Below, in pieces: positions 44,513 through 52,780 of a stretch of DNA of 64,000 bases. The position numbers were made by a program, and so were the translations under genes. Position 1 is the stretch's first letter. Each line of letters opens with the position of its first letter. The notes beneath the pieces are model-generated. The model was given only the letters and a program-made list of their open reading frames with translations, was not told where the DNA came from and did no database searches. This DNA comes from Prevotella sp. E2-28 (GTDB lineage Bacteria > Bacteroidota > Bacteroidia > Bacteroidales > Bacteroidaceae): assembly GCF_022024055.1 (NCBI RefSeq), contig NZ_CP091788.1, positions 2,480,001-2,544,000 of the forward strand, read 5' to 3'.

Positions 44513-46594
44513 ATGATGAAGAAATCTATTCTCAACACCCTACTGATTGTGGGACTATTCATAACATCAGTTATGACTTCACAAGCTCAAGAAAAGCTAC
44601 CCGCCTTTCCTGGTGCAGAAGGATTCGGACGCTATGTCACAGGTGGACGTGGTGGTACAGTCTATCATGTCAAGAACCTTAAAGATAGCGGTTATCAGTC
44701 ATTGCGATGGTCATTGGCTCAAAACCCAGGGAAGCCGAAAATCATTGTCTTCGACATCAGCGGTACGATTCATCTGGAGTCCGAACTATCCATCCCCAGC
44801 AACGTGACCATTGCTGGGCAGACAGCTCCAGGCGATGGTATCTGCATTGCAGACTATCCCTGCAGCATTCATGGCAACAATGTCATTGTACGTTATATGC
44901 GTTTCCGTCTTGGCAATAAGAATGTGAAGAAAGATGGTGCCGACGGATGGGACGGCTTTGGAGGATTCGACCAAATGAACTGGATGATTGACCACTGCTC
45001 TGTGAGTTGGTCTATCGACGAATGTCTGTCTGTACTCGGCAACAGGAATACCACGGTGCAGTGGTGCCTTATAGCTCAGAGTCTTGTGGCTGCAGGACAC
45101 TCTAAAGGGAATCATGGCTACGGCGGCAACTGGGGTGGCAGCGGTGCTTCGTTTCATCACAACTTGCTGGCCCATCATGGAAGCCGTACTCCTCGACTTG
45201 GTCCACGTCCTACCACACAGTTGGACGAGCGAATGGATATGCGCAACAATGTCATTTATAATTTCGGCGGTAATGGTTGCTATGGTGGTGAAGGCATGAA
45301 TGTCAACATCGTGAACAACTACTACAAGCCTGGACCTGGCTCACCTACAGGCGATAAAGGTAAGCGCATTGCAGGCATTGGCATTCGTACGAATTCCTAT
45401 ATCGCCACCTATCCAGACTACGCCCCCGCCCTACATCTGTGGGGACATTATTACGTGACTGGCAATGTCAACTCAAAATACAGCGACGTGAATAACAGCA
45501 ACTGGACTGTCGGTGTTATCAATCAGGTCAACGCCAGTGATTGTGATGGTACTTGGACACAAGCCACTAAAGATAGTATCAAACTGTCAGAGCCCATATA
45601 TTTCATCACAACAACCACCCACTCTGCTACTGATGCCTACGAAAAGGTACTCCAGTTTGCAGGTGCCAGCCTGCATCGCGACTCTTTCGATGAAATGATG
45701 GTTAGCGATACCCGTCAAGGGACAGCATCACATACAGGTTCTGGCAACGCTGCAGGTTTTATCAACTCACAAGACGACAACAAGCCTGCTGGTGCCAGCA
45801 GCACTTGGAGTGCTTGGCCAGAACTGAACAGCGAAACAGCCCTCGCTGATTCCGACAACGATGGTATGCCTGATGAATGGGAAACAGCTCACGGTCTTGA
45901 TCCCAAGAAGGCTGCTGACGGCAAAGATATCGACCCAGAGACTGGCTATACCAATGTTGAAGTCTATCTGAACTCGCTCGTTGCCGATATCACAGAACAG
46001 CAGAACGAAGGCGGCATGCCCATGGGCAGCATCATAGAGATCGGCAAAGAACCCTTCCAAGACAGCTACGATATCAACCAGCAGACATCCAACGGCGACG
46101 GCACGTTTGTCGCTGGATTCAAACTGAGTGGTTTTTCTTCGACGAATACGCCTGCTTTCGGCTCCGCCAGCACCATCAAACTAAGCAGCAACAAGCAGTA
46201 CACCATCACCATACCAGAAGGCATCACGATTGAAAAAGTGACCATTACAGGCTATTGCAACACGGACAACCAGACGGGCTATCTGGGCGAATTAGCAGGC
46301 GTGACCTATGGCGAAACCGACTATATTTTTCCTGCAAGGAATGCCAACCCAAGCAAAGCAACGCATACCATTCCACTTGCCACTCCCGTCACCTCGAAAT
46401 TGACGTTCACCCCACAGGGCAATGGTCAGGCGTGCTACAGCATCACGCTGCATGTCCAAGTGCCCACCGGCATAGACGAGATACAGAGTATGCCACTGGA
46501 TTCTGATAGTTATTACACCCTGCAAGGCCACAAGATAAGTCATCCATCTAAAGGTCTCTATATCAAGGGCGGCAAAAAGATTTTCATCCGATAA
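44513..46594 (+). CDS. Secreted PL1 pectate lyase
   Basis: A 693-residue secreted lyase that cuts polygalacturonate by beta-elimination. The start at 44513 (MMKKSILNTLLIVGLF) gives a proper signal peptide; the longer frame from 44432 spans the promoter. The PL1 parallel beta-helix (about 30-400) shows FPGAEGFGRYVTGGRGG (about 31-47), VTIAGQTAPGDGI (about 98-110), WMIDHCSVSWSIDE (about 155-168) and SRTPRLGPRPTT (about 223-234), the Arg-bearing catalytic region. Further on a DSDNDGMPDEWETAHGLDP segment (about 445-463) is a calcium-binding thrombospondin-type-3-like repeat, then a beta-sandwich. It ends with the common tail YTLQGHKIS...GLYIKGGKKIFIR. Confidence 0.9.
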   Translation: MMKKSILNTLLIVGLFITSVMTSQAQEKLPAFPGAEGFGRYVTGGRGGTVYHVKNLKDSGYQSLRWSLAQNPGKPKIIVFDISGTIHLESELSIPSNVTIAGQTAPGDGICIADYPCSIHGNNVIVRYMRFRLGNKNVKKDGADGWDGFGGFDQMNWMIDHCSVSWSIDECLSVLGNRNTTVQWCLIAQSLVAAGHSKGNHGYGGNWGGSGASFHHNLLAHHGSRTPRLGPRPTTQLDERMDMRNNVIYNFGGNGCYGGEGMNVNIVNNYYKPGPGSPTGDKGKRIAGIGIRTNSYIATYPDYAPALHLWGHYYVTGNVNSKYSDVNNSNWTVGVINQVNASDCDGTWTQATKDSIKLSEPIYFITTTTHSATDAYEKVLQFAGASLHRDSFDEMMVSDTRQGTASHTGSGNAAGFINSQDDNKPAGASSTWSAWPELNSETALADSDNDGMPDEWETAHGLDPKKAADGKDIDPETGYTNVEVYLNSLVADITEQQNEGGMPMGSIIEIGKEPFQDSYDINQQTSNGDGTFVAGFKLSGFSSTNTPAFGSASTIKLSSNKQYTITIPEGITIEKVTITGYCNTDNQTGYLGELAGVTYGETDYIFPARNANPSKATHTIPLATPVTSKLTFTPQGNGQACYSITLHVQVPTGIDEIQSMPLDSDSYYTLQGHKISHPSKGLYIKGGKKIFIR

Positions 46595-46652
46595 GATGGA
46601 AGAGTTTGTGCTATCCAATTTTTCTTCCAAAAATTTTCTTGAATTTTACTGA

Positions 46653-46710
46653 TTAACGTCATATAGCAACCTAACCCATTAAAGGTCAGGTTATTAACAT
46701 ATGACGTTAA
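46653..46710. repeat. Nested inverted repeat (cruciform-forming)
   Basis: TTAACGTCATAT (46653-46664) and ATATGACGTTAA (46699-46710) are perfect 12-bp arms. Inside them AACCTAACC (46668-46676) pairs with GGTCAGGTT (46684-46692) with one mismatch around a 7-nt loop. There is no T-run directly after it. Another TGACGTCA palindrome lies ~30 bp downstream. Confidence 0.8.
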
Positions 46711-46792
46711 GCCTAAGATAACATCATGCTATCATCATATTGACGTCATTTTTTATGATTTCTATCGAAAATTCCTTATTGTTTGACTATCT

Positions 46793-46884
46793 GGAAACTA
46801 ATAGTTCCCCAAACTTTCACACGCAGGAACTGTTAGTTCCCTTCGAAGAAACTGTTAGTTTCTCTTGAAAACACAGACAGTTCC
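46793..46884. repeat. Degenerate ~22-bp repeat array with AACT-N3-AGTT cores
   Basis: GGAAACT-aat-AGTTCC (46793-46808), GGAACT-gtt-AGTTCC (46826-46840), GAAACT-gtt-AGTTTC (46848-46862) and a weaker AGACAGTTCC (46875-46884). The right ends of the last three are 22 bp apart. The core is close to that of the array at 22683-22832. Confidence 0.8.
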
Positions 46885-46947
46885 CTTTGTGGTTACTATT
46901 ATGGAACTGCCTGTATTACAACATGGGTTGCTGGTAAAAGAGCGAAC

Positions 46948-46986
46948 AAAAACGAAGGCCCCTGGGATTCCAAGGGCCTTCGTTTT
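46948..46986. terminator. Bidirectional terminator between PL1 and the GH57 operon
   Basis: AAAACGAAGGCCC (46949-46961) pairs with GGGCCTTCGTTTT (46974-46986) around a 12-nt loop, with A-run and T-run on its two sides. It ends both convergent transcripts. Confidence 0.85.
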
Positions 46987-47003
46987 ATTATCGCGTATCA
47001 GGC

Positions 47004-48413
47004 TTACTCTGCCTCTGCGGCCTTCTTGGGGGCAGTTTTCTTGGGAGTTGCCTTTTTCGAAGCAGCAGGCTTTTTGGCTACCTCGGCTTTCTTGGCTGCA
47101 GCCTTTTTCTCTGCTGGCTCCAACTTCTCAAGCTTAGCCTTCAAACGGGTAATCTCCTTATCCTTCATTTCTATCTCATCACCCTGATTACGGATGGTGG
47201 TGAGCAGGGAGTTGAGTTCCTCGTTATCTATCTCTAGTGGATAGAGGGCATTGACACGATTGATGAAGTCACCCAGAATATTCATATAGTTAGTGAAGGC
47301 ATCAAACGGACCACTATAAATACCACGATCGAGTCCTACATTAGAAGGTTTGGTGGTCATGAAGCGGAAGTTGTTGGAAGCTTGCAGATAGTCCCAGTCC
47401 TGATTGATACGCGGATCGTTAGCAATCAAGAGACGGTCTGCTACACTGTAAAGCTTCTGGAAAGCCTCACGCTGCATTGCGTTACCCAACCAACAAGAGC
47501 AGTCACGTTCTTCATCAACCCATGAAAGAGTATCAGGCACATTGATAGCACCTACGCTCTTTGTCTTCATGCAGATTTCCGTAGGCGTAGAGAAAGTGAT
47601 TCCTTTCTGCTTTGCGCATACGGGCAGAGCCCTGAGAAATTCGAGGATATTAGAACTGAGAGGCTGGGCAATACCCAGTGCTGAGAGTTCCATGAAGATA
47701 TTGATAATCTGCTCTTCCTCTGGCAGACGTGCAATACGATCGATATAAGCATCGGCAAAGAGGGGGTATCCCTCCCACTCTGCATTGTTGAAGCGCAGTG
47801 AGATATCATCAGACAGTTCAACATCGCGAAGCAACAGTTTCAATGAAGGAGCCATATTGCAGTTATACACATAGTGGGGGCTCTTCCAACCCAGAACGTG
47901 CTTGGCACCTTCGGTCAGCATACCCTTGAAGCCTAAGGCTGCTATCTGAGCACCAATATCATCGCTATAAATAAGTGATGAGTTACGAGCTACCGTTGGC
48001 TTCTTACCAAACAGTTCCTCCATCTTGGCACTCTGTTTCTTCATATCACGAGCAAAACTCTGCTCGTTAGCCAATGAAGAAAGACCGTGGCTGTAAGGCT
48101 CTGCCAAGAATTCCACGCAGCCAGTATCGTTAAGTTCCTGTAATTTCTCAATGACCTGCGGAGCATGATATTCCAACTGCTCAATGCCAGTGCCAGAGAG
48201 TGAAAAGGCCACCTTGAAATAATTGCCATTCTCCTTGATCATTTGGAGCAAGGTGTTCAGAGCAGGCATATAACTGCGCTCTGCAATATCACTGATACTA
48301 CGTTCATTCTCGTAGTCATCATAATAATAATGATCGGTACCTATATCAAAGAAACGGTAACGCTTCAGATGAATAATCTGATGTATCTCGAAATATAAAC
48401 AAATTGTTTTCAT
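47004..48413 (-). CDS. GH57 family glycosidase with lysine-rich tail
   Basis: A 469-residue cytoplasmic enzyme of glycoside hydrolase family 57 (alpha-amylase/4-alpha-glucanotransferase group). It begins MKTICLYFEIHQ. The catalytic-site region GCVEFLAEPYSHGLSSL (about residues 97-113) holds the likely nucleophile Glu, and NSSLIYSDDIGAQIAALGFKG-type strands (about 143-163) follow. After the fold comes a coiled coil (about 400-432) and a Lys/Ala/Pro-rich tail (about 433-469) resembling histone H1 or IF3-style tails; this is not usual for GH57. In relatives such a gene sits with glycogen synthase and debranching enzyme and helps turn over glycogen. It is the last gene of that operon. Confidence 0.85.
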   Translation of the reverse strand: MKTICLYFEIHQIIHLKRYRFFDIGTDHYYYDDYENERSISDIAERSYMPALNTLLQMIKENGNYFKVAFSLSGTGIEQLEYHAPQVIEKLQELNDTGCVEFLAEPYSHGLSSLANEQSFARDMKKQSAKMEELFGKKPTVARNSSLIYSDDIGAQIAALGFKGMLTEGAKHVLGWKSPHYVYNCNMAPSLKLLLRDVELSDDISLRFNNAEWEGYPLFADAYIDRIARLPEEEQIINIFMELSALGIAQPLSSNILEFLRALPVCAKQKGITFSTPTEICMKTKSVGAINVPDTLSWVDEERDCSCWLGNAMQREAFQKLYSVADRLLIANDPRINQDWDYLQASNNFRFMTTKPSNVGLDRGIYSGPFDAFTNYMNILGDFINRVNALYPLEIDNEELNSLLTTIRNQGDEIEMKDKEITRLKAKLEKLEPAEKKAAAKKAEVAKKPAASKKATPKKTAPKKAAEAE

Positions 48414-48417
48414 AATT

Positions 48418-48445
48418 GTTTAATGTTTAATCTTTAATGTTTAAT
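48418..48445. repeat. Heptamer repeat filling the gap before the GH57 gene (4 copies)
   Basis: GTTTAAT, GTTTAAT, CTTTAAT, GTTTAAT on the + strand. The 33-bp gap between the glycogen synthase stop (48447) and the GH57 start (48413) is nearly all repeat, ending 4 bp from the start codon. Confidence 0.88.
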
Positions 48446-48446
48446 G

Positions 48447-49718
48447 TTACTCCTCCCAGCCAAGGGTTCTTCTATAGAGTGTGCGTATCCAACGACCCAC
48501 TTTCTCCCAAGTAATCTGGTCAACCTCTTTCTTTCCCTCGTCCTTGAGGTAATTGAATAGCGAGTCGTTCACGCAGATACTGTAGATTGCATCAGCCAGA
48601 GCGTGCACATCCCAGTAGTCCACCTTGATACAGTTGTCCAAAATCTCGGCACAGCCTGACTGCTTCGAGATAATAGAGGGGGTACCACACTGCATAGCTT
48701 CAAGAGGTGATATACCAAACGGCTCTGATACCGACGGCATCACATAAACATCCGAAGCCTTCAGGCATTCATAAACCTGTTTGCCGCGCATGAATCCAGG
48801 GAAGTGGAAACGGTCAGCAATACCACGCTCTGCAGCGAGATATATCATAGCATCCATCATATCACCTGAGCCTGCCATACAGAAACGTACGTTACGAGTA
48901 CGATGCAGTACCATATTGGCAGCCTCAACAAAGTATTCTGGTCCTTTCTGCATGGTGATACGGCCTAAGAAAGTCACAACCTTTTCCTTACCAGTGTGAT
49001 CTTGACGAGGAATATCCTGATACTCCTGCGGCAAGGGATACACAGCATTATGTACCGTGAAGCACTTACGCGGATCTTGATGATACTGATTAATAACCGT
49101 CTGACGTGTCAGTTCCGATACACACATGATGCAGTCAGCATGATCCATTCCGTTTTTCTCAATAGAATATACAGTAGGATTCACCTTTCCACGACTGCGG
49201 TCAAAGTCTGTTGCATGAACATGAATACACAACGGTTTACCACTCACCTGCTTGGCATGAATACCAGCGGGGAAGGTCAACCAGTCATGAGCATGAATAA
49301 TATCGAACTCCTCAGTACGAGCTACTACACCAGCAATGATGGAGTAGTTATTGATTTCCTCGTGCAGGTTGCCAGGATAACCACCGGCAAATTCCATACA
49401 ACCAAGGTCGTTCACATGCATATAGTTGAAGTCAGCATATATATGCTCACGACATTTATAGTAGTATTCCGGATCCATGATATTACCCACACGCTGCTTC
49501 ACGTAATCGTAGTTCACATCGCGCCAAGCTATAGGCACTGCGTTCATAGCTACTATACGACAGGCGTGCTGACTCTCATCACCAAAGGGATGCGGCAGGC
49601 AGAGCACCGTTTCAATGTCGCCCTGAGCCTTCAGGCCCTCAGAAATACCATAGTTTGCGGTAGCAAGTCCACCGAATACATGAGGAGGATACTCCCATCC
49701 AAACATTAATACTTTCAT
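48447..49718 (-). CDS. Glycogen synthase (GT4/GT5-like GT-B enzyme)
   Basis: A 423-residue GT-B enzyme. The start MKVLMFGWEYPPHVFGGLA is typical of this Bacteroidota glycogen synthase group, which extends alpha-1,4-glucan from a sugar nucleotide. HAHDWLTFPAGIHA (about residues 142-155) and HATDFDRSRG (about 168-177) are acceptor-domain marks; VVTFLGRITMQKGPEYFVEAA (split near 240-260) and MPSVSEPFGISPLEAMQCGTP (about 330-350; E-x7-E) form the donor site. It lies 12 bp downstream of the debranching enzyme gene and 33 bp before GH57. It differs from other GT4 genes here by the FGWEYPPH start. Confidence 0.88.
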   Translation of the reverse strand: MKVLMFGWEYPPHVFGGLATANYGISEGLKAQGDIETVLCLPHPFGDESQHACRIVAMNAVPIAWRDVNYDYVKQRVGNIMDPEYYYKCREHIYADFNYMHVNDLGCMEFAGGYPGNLHEEINNYSIIAGVVARTEEFDIIHAHDWLTFPAGIHAKQVSGKPLCIHVHATDFDRSRGKVNPTVYSIEKNGMDHADCIMCVSELTRQTVINQYHQDPRKCFTVHNAVYPLPQEYQDIPRQDHTGKEKVVTFLGRITMQKGPEYFVEAANMVLHRTRNVRFCMAGSGDMMDAMIYLAAERGIADRFHFPGFMRGKQVYECLKASDVYVMPSVSEPFGISPLEAMQCGTPSIISKQSGCAEILDNCIKVDYWDVHALADAIYSICVNDSLFNYLKDEGKKEVDQITWEKVGRWIRTLYRRTLGWEE

Positions 49719-49730
49719 TGTCGGTCCTCC

Positions 49731-51680
49731 TTATTTTTGATATGAATACTTTTCAAGCAACTTCATTGTACGCAGAATCTCGGCTACGTTCATGGCAAAC
49801 GACATAGCACCACGTCCGTGGAAAGGCGGGTTGCCGTCAAACAATTCCGAGATAGTGCCAATAGCATGATAGTCAATCTCATCCTCATAGCCAACCATCT
49901 GACGCTCAACGAACGACAGGCGGGAACGCTTGTAGAGTTTCAGACATGCCTCCATAAAGAAGCCACCCAGCCAAGGCCATGCGGTACCCTGATGGTAGGC
50001 ATAGTCACGCTGTGTCTGCGGACCTACATACATAGGATTGTAGCCACCACTCTTCGGCGACAGCGAGCGCAGTCCCTTTGGTGTCAACAACTCACGTGTA
50101 CAGATATCCACTACGCTCTTCATCTGCTGCTGAGAGAGCGGTGAGTAGTCGAGTGCTACAGCGAAAATCTGATTAGGACGTACACTCCAGTCCATCATAT
50201 TACCATCTACATAGTCCAACAGATAGCCGTATTCATTGACAAAGGTCTCAACAAAAGACTTTTTAGTCTTCAAGGCCAACGTCTCTAATTCCTCTGCGCC
50301 TTTGGTATCACCTTTCTCGGCAGCCATAGAGGCACAGAACTTCACAGCATTATACCATAAGGCATTAAACTCTACGATATAACCAGAACGAGGCACCACG
50401 GGTTTTCCATTTGCCTTTGAGTTCATCCAAGTAATGGCTTTCTCACGACCGTCTGCATAAAGCAGTCCGTTATCATCTAGTCGCAGGTTGGGATGGCCTC
50501 CGTCTTTTATAAAAATAATAATGTCTTGCAATAGTTTGCCATACATTTCAAAAGCCTTATCCCGGCCTACGTACTTGGCATACTGCTGTATAGCCCACAC
50601 AGCCCATAGAGGCACGTCGGGCTGATCCATCTCGTAAATCTTCACGCTCAATGGCTTGCCTTCCATAAACTCACGCAGGCCACGCTCGGCTGTGTTCATC
50701 ACCAGTTCAAAGTAATCCTGTTCATCAATAGCCAACGTCAAGCCCGGTAACGAGATAAAGGTGTCGCGGGCACGACACTTAAACCAAGGATAACCAGCCA
50801 AGAGGTAGCGAGTATCATCTGCTTCACGGTTATGGAACTGATGAGCGGCTGTTACCAAGCAATGATAGAAGTTATCACGAGGCACACGCAGATCTATTTC
50901 CTTCTGGAAAAGTGACTTCAGCGTGCTCGACTTTATCTGTGATGTTGAAGCAGCAAAGATAATGCTCTCACCCTTTTTGATTGGCAGTTCGAAATAGCCA
51001 GGTACATACAAATCTTCATTTGAGGCATACCCACGCTCCTGCTCCTTTGGATATTCAATACCACGATACCAGTCGGGCTGGAACACGAACTCGTTCTTCT
51101 TATTAAACTGCATGAACAATTCGGGATAGCCCCTGTACATACAGGTCTTAATACCGTTATCTACTTCCTGATACTCTCGACTAGCCACCGAGTTCTCATG
51201 TGTAAACTGACGAACAGAGCGGAAAGCCAGGAATGGACGGAAACGTAATGTAGTGGCCGAATGGGCATCCTCCAACGTGTAACGAATCAAGATACGATCC
51301 TCGTAGGCCTGGAAAATGGTTTCACGCTTCAGGACGACGCCACCCACACGATAAACGGTGGTAGGCACCAAACTGGCATCAAACTCACGAATGTACTTGT
51401 GTCCCTTAGGACTGAAGTTGTTGCCCTGATACTTATGGAGACCTAAGTTGAACTCTGCTCCATGTTGCACTACCGTACAATCGAACGACGACAAGAGCAC
51501 ATGGTTCTCGTCGTCAATCTCAGGCACAGGTACAACCAACAGGCCGTGGTATTTTCGCGTATTGCAGTCTACCAGTGTAGACGCGCTATACGCACCACTT
51601 CGGTTGGTACGGAGCAATTCACGACGCAGACTCTCCTCTAGGTTAGTCATCACGGCTTTTTCAAATCGCAAATAACTCAT
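49731..51680 (-). CDS. Glycogen debranching enzyme (amylo-alpha-1,6-glucosidase, GH133)
   Basis: A 649-residue enzyme with a beta-rich N-terminal domain (about residues 1-270; NRSGAYSASTLVDCNTRKYHGLLV, split near 26-50) and an (alpha/alpha)6-barrel C-terminal domain. The C-terminal fold shows YPWFKCRARDTFISLPGL (about 310-327, with the catalytic-region Asp), IVEFNALWYNAVKF (about 425-438), and YHQGTAWPWLGGFFMEA (about 562-578). It removes the alpha-1,6 branches of glycogen. It is the first gene of the operon and has its own -33/-7 promoter. Confidence 0.92.
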   Translation of the reverse strand: MSYLRFEKAVMTNLEESLRRELLRTNRSGAYSASTLVDCNTRKYHGLLVVPVPEIDDENHVLLSSFDCTVVQHGAEFNLGLHKYQGNNFSPKGHKYIREFDASLVPTTVYRVGGVVLKRETIFQAYEDRILIRYTLEDAHSATTLRFRPFLAFRSVRQFTHENSVASREYQEVDNGIKTCMYRGYPELFMQFNKKNEFVFQPDWYRGIEYPKEQERGYASNEDLYVPGYFELPIKKGESIIFAASTSQIKSSTLKSLFQKEIDLRVPRDNFYHCLVTAAHQFHNREADDTRYLLAGYPWFKCRARDTFISLPGLTLAIDEQDYFELVMNTAERGLREFMEGKPLSVKIYEMDQPDVPLWAVWAIQQYAKYVGRDKAFEMYGKLLQDIIIFIKDGGHPNLRLDDNGLLYADGREKAITWMNSKANGKPVVPRSGYIVEFNALWYNAVKFCASMAAEKGDTKGAEELETLALKTKKSFVETFVNEYGYLLDYVDGNMMDWSVRPNQIFAVALDYSPLSQQQMKSVVDICTRELLTPKGLRSLSPKSGGYNPMYVGPQTQRDYAYHQGTAWPWLGGFFMEACLKLYKRSRLSFVERQMVGYEDEIDYHAIGTISELFDGNPPFHGRGAMSFAMNVAEILRTMKLLEKYSYQK

Positions 51681-51736
51681 AGTTCCTATTTTAAGGTTTT
51701 ATTTATTAGATATTAGTCGCTTTAGATTTTGATTTT

Positions 51737-51768
51737 CCAAAAGTACTCATTTTTCTTTGGATTACAAA
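51737..51768 (-). promoter_or_regulatory. -33/-7 promoter of the glycogen operon
   Basis: On the minus strand TTTG (51768-51765) and TACTTTTGG (51745-51737) are 19 bp apart, the exact Bacteroidota spacing. The start at 51680 leaves a ~50-nt leader. Confidence 0.75.
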
Positions 51769-51810
51769 ACATTTAGCCAATTATTTTGTATTTTATGGAA
51801 AAAAAAGCGA

Positions 51811-51837
51811 AAAAGGAGACTTTTCCAGTCTCCTTTT
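51811..51837 (-). terminator. Terminator after the lipid kinase gene
   Basis: AAAAGGAGACT (51811-51821) and AGTCTCCTTTT (51827-51837) form a perfect 11-bp stem with a 5-nt loop; on the minus strand it ends in T-rich sequence, 14 bp after the lipid kinase stop. Confidence 0.85.
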
Positions 51838-51850
51838 CCCCTTTTTCCAC

Positions 51851-52780
51851 TTAATCAGGTATCAGAAATTTTATCACTTCCGGCTCTACACAAATGCTAT
51901 ATTCGCCCACTGTCCGTTCTGCCTGACGCCCATCCACACAGACCAGAGCCTTCTCGGATTCTACAGACATTTTACGGATTCGATATGGATGCACGCTCTT
52001 ATGATTCAGCAGACGTCCCGTCACCAGCAACCACAATCCTGCCAGTAACTGCTTCACCTTAGGATTATACACTACCGACACATCTAACATTCCACTATAA
52101 GGCACAGCATTCGGTGTCTGACCATAGCCTAAGGCATTACCAACGCATACGGTCATTACGCTTCGCTCAGTAACTTCATAATCTATCGTGAGACGCATCT
52201 TGTAGTCATGACGATGAAACACCATCAGTAAAAGTGAATAGATAAAGGCTAACGTTTTAGAGCCTAACACCTGCCGACCCTGTCGCCTCAAATTCTGGAT
52301 ATCAGCTGTTAGTCCTATATTCACACAATTCAAGAAATAGCGACTCTGCCCTACTCCATTCTTGTCCGTATAATCAATGCGACCAAGGTCTACTTTCCTC
52401 ACCCTCTGTTTCTTAAGCCACATTACCGTTTGAGCATCTTCACGTTCATCAAAGCCCCAGAAACGGGCAAAGTCATTAAGGGTACCATTTGGAATGACAC
52501 CCAGCGCTACTCGATTACGCACCACCTCATCCTCTTTCATCAGACAATTTACAGCATCATTCAGAGCCGTGTCACCACCCATAACAATAATTGTGGTATA
52601 TCCATTATGAATCAGCATTGTCATCAGCCGCTCCACGCTATCGGTCGATTCACTTTGCACAAAGTCATACTTCACACCCTGTGCGTCAAGTTCCTTTTGC
52701 ACTTTTACCCATCGCCTATGCGAGCGGTAAATTCCTGTCCTTGGACAATACAATATAGCCCATCGCCCCTCTTCCATCAT
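51851..52780 (-). CDS. Diacylglycerol kinase-family lipid kinase
   Basis: A 309-residue soluble kinase of the DAGK/YegS/sphingosine-kinase fold. The nucleotide-binding IIVMGGDTALNDAVN (about residues 65-79; the GGDGT motif is GGDTA here) and the PNGTLNDFARFWGF (about 96-109) match the DAGK catalytic domain. The C-terminal beta-domain includes VCVGNALGYGQTPNAVPYSG (about 211-230), then DGRQAERT (about 283-290). It should phosphorylate a lipid such as diacylglycerol. It overlaps miaA by 4 bp. The A-for-G change in the GGDGT motif deserves a check. Confidence 0.87.
   Translation of the reverse strand: MMEEGRWAILYCPRTGIYRSHRRWVKVQKELDAQGVKYDFVQSESTDSVERLMTMLIHNGYTTIIVMGGDTALNDAVNCLMKEDEVVRNRVALGVIPNGTLNDFARFWGFDEREDAQTVMWLKKQRVRKVDLGRIDYTDKNGVGQSRYFLNCVNIGLTADIQNLRRQGRQVLGSKTLAFIYSLLLMVFHRHDYKMRLTIDYEVTERSVMTVCVGNALGYGQTPNAVPYSGMLDVSVVYNPKVKQLLAGLWLLVTGRLLNHKSVHPYRIRKMSVESEKALVCVDGRQAERTVGEYSICVEPEVIKFLIPD

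Larger units (their letters stand above)
46595..47003. other. ~400-bp intergenic region with a cruciform, an AACT/AGTT array and a terminator
   Basis: No gene was seen. The region separates convergent transcripts (PL1 on +, GH57 operon on -). It holds, in order, a large nested inverted repeat (46653-46710), a further TGACGTCA palindrome near 46740, an array of ~22-bp units with AACT/AGTT cores (46793-46884), and a bidirectional terminator (46948-46986). Confidence 0.7.
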
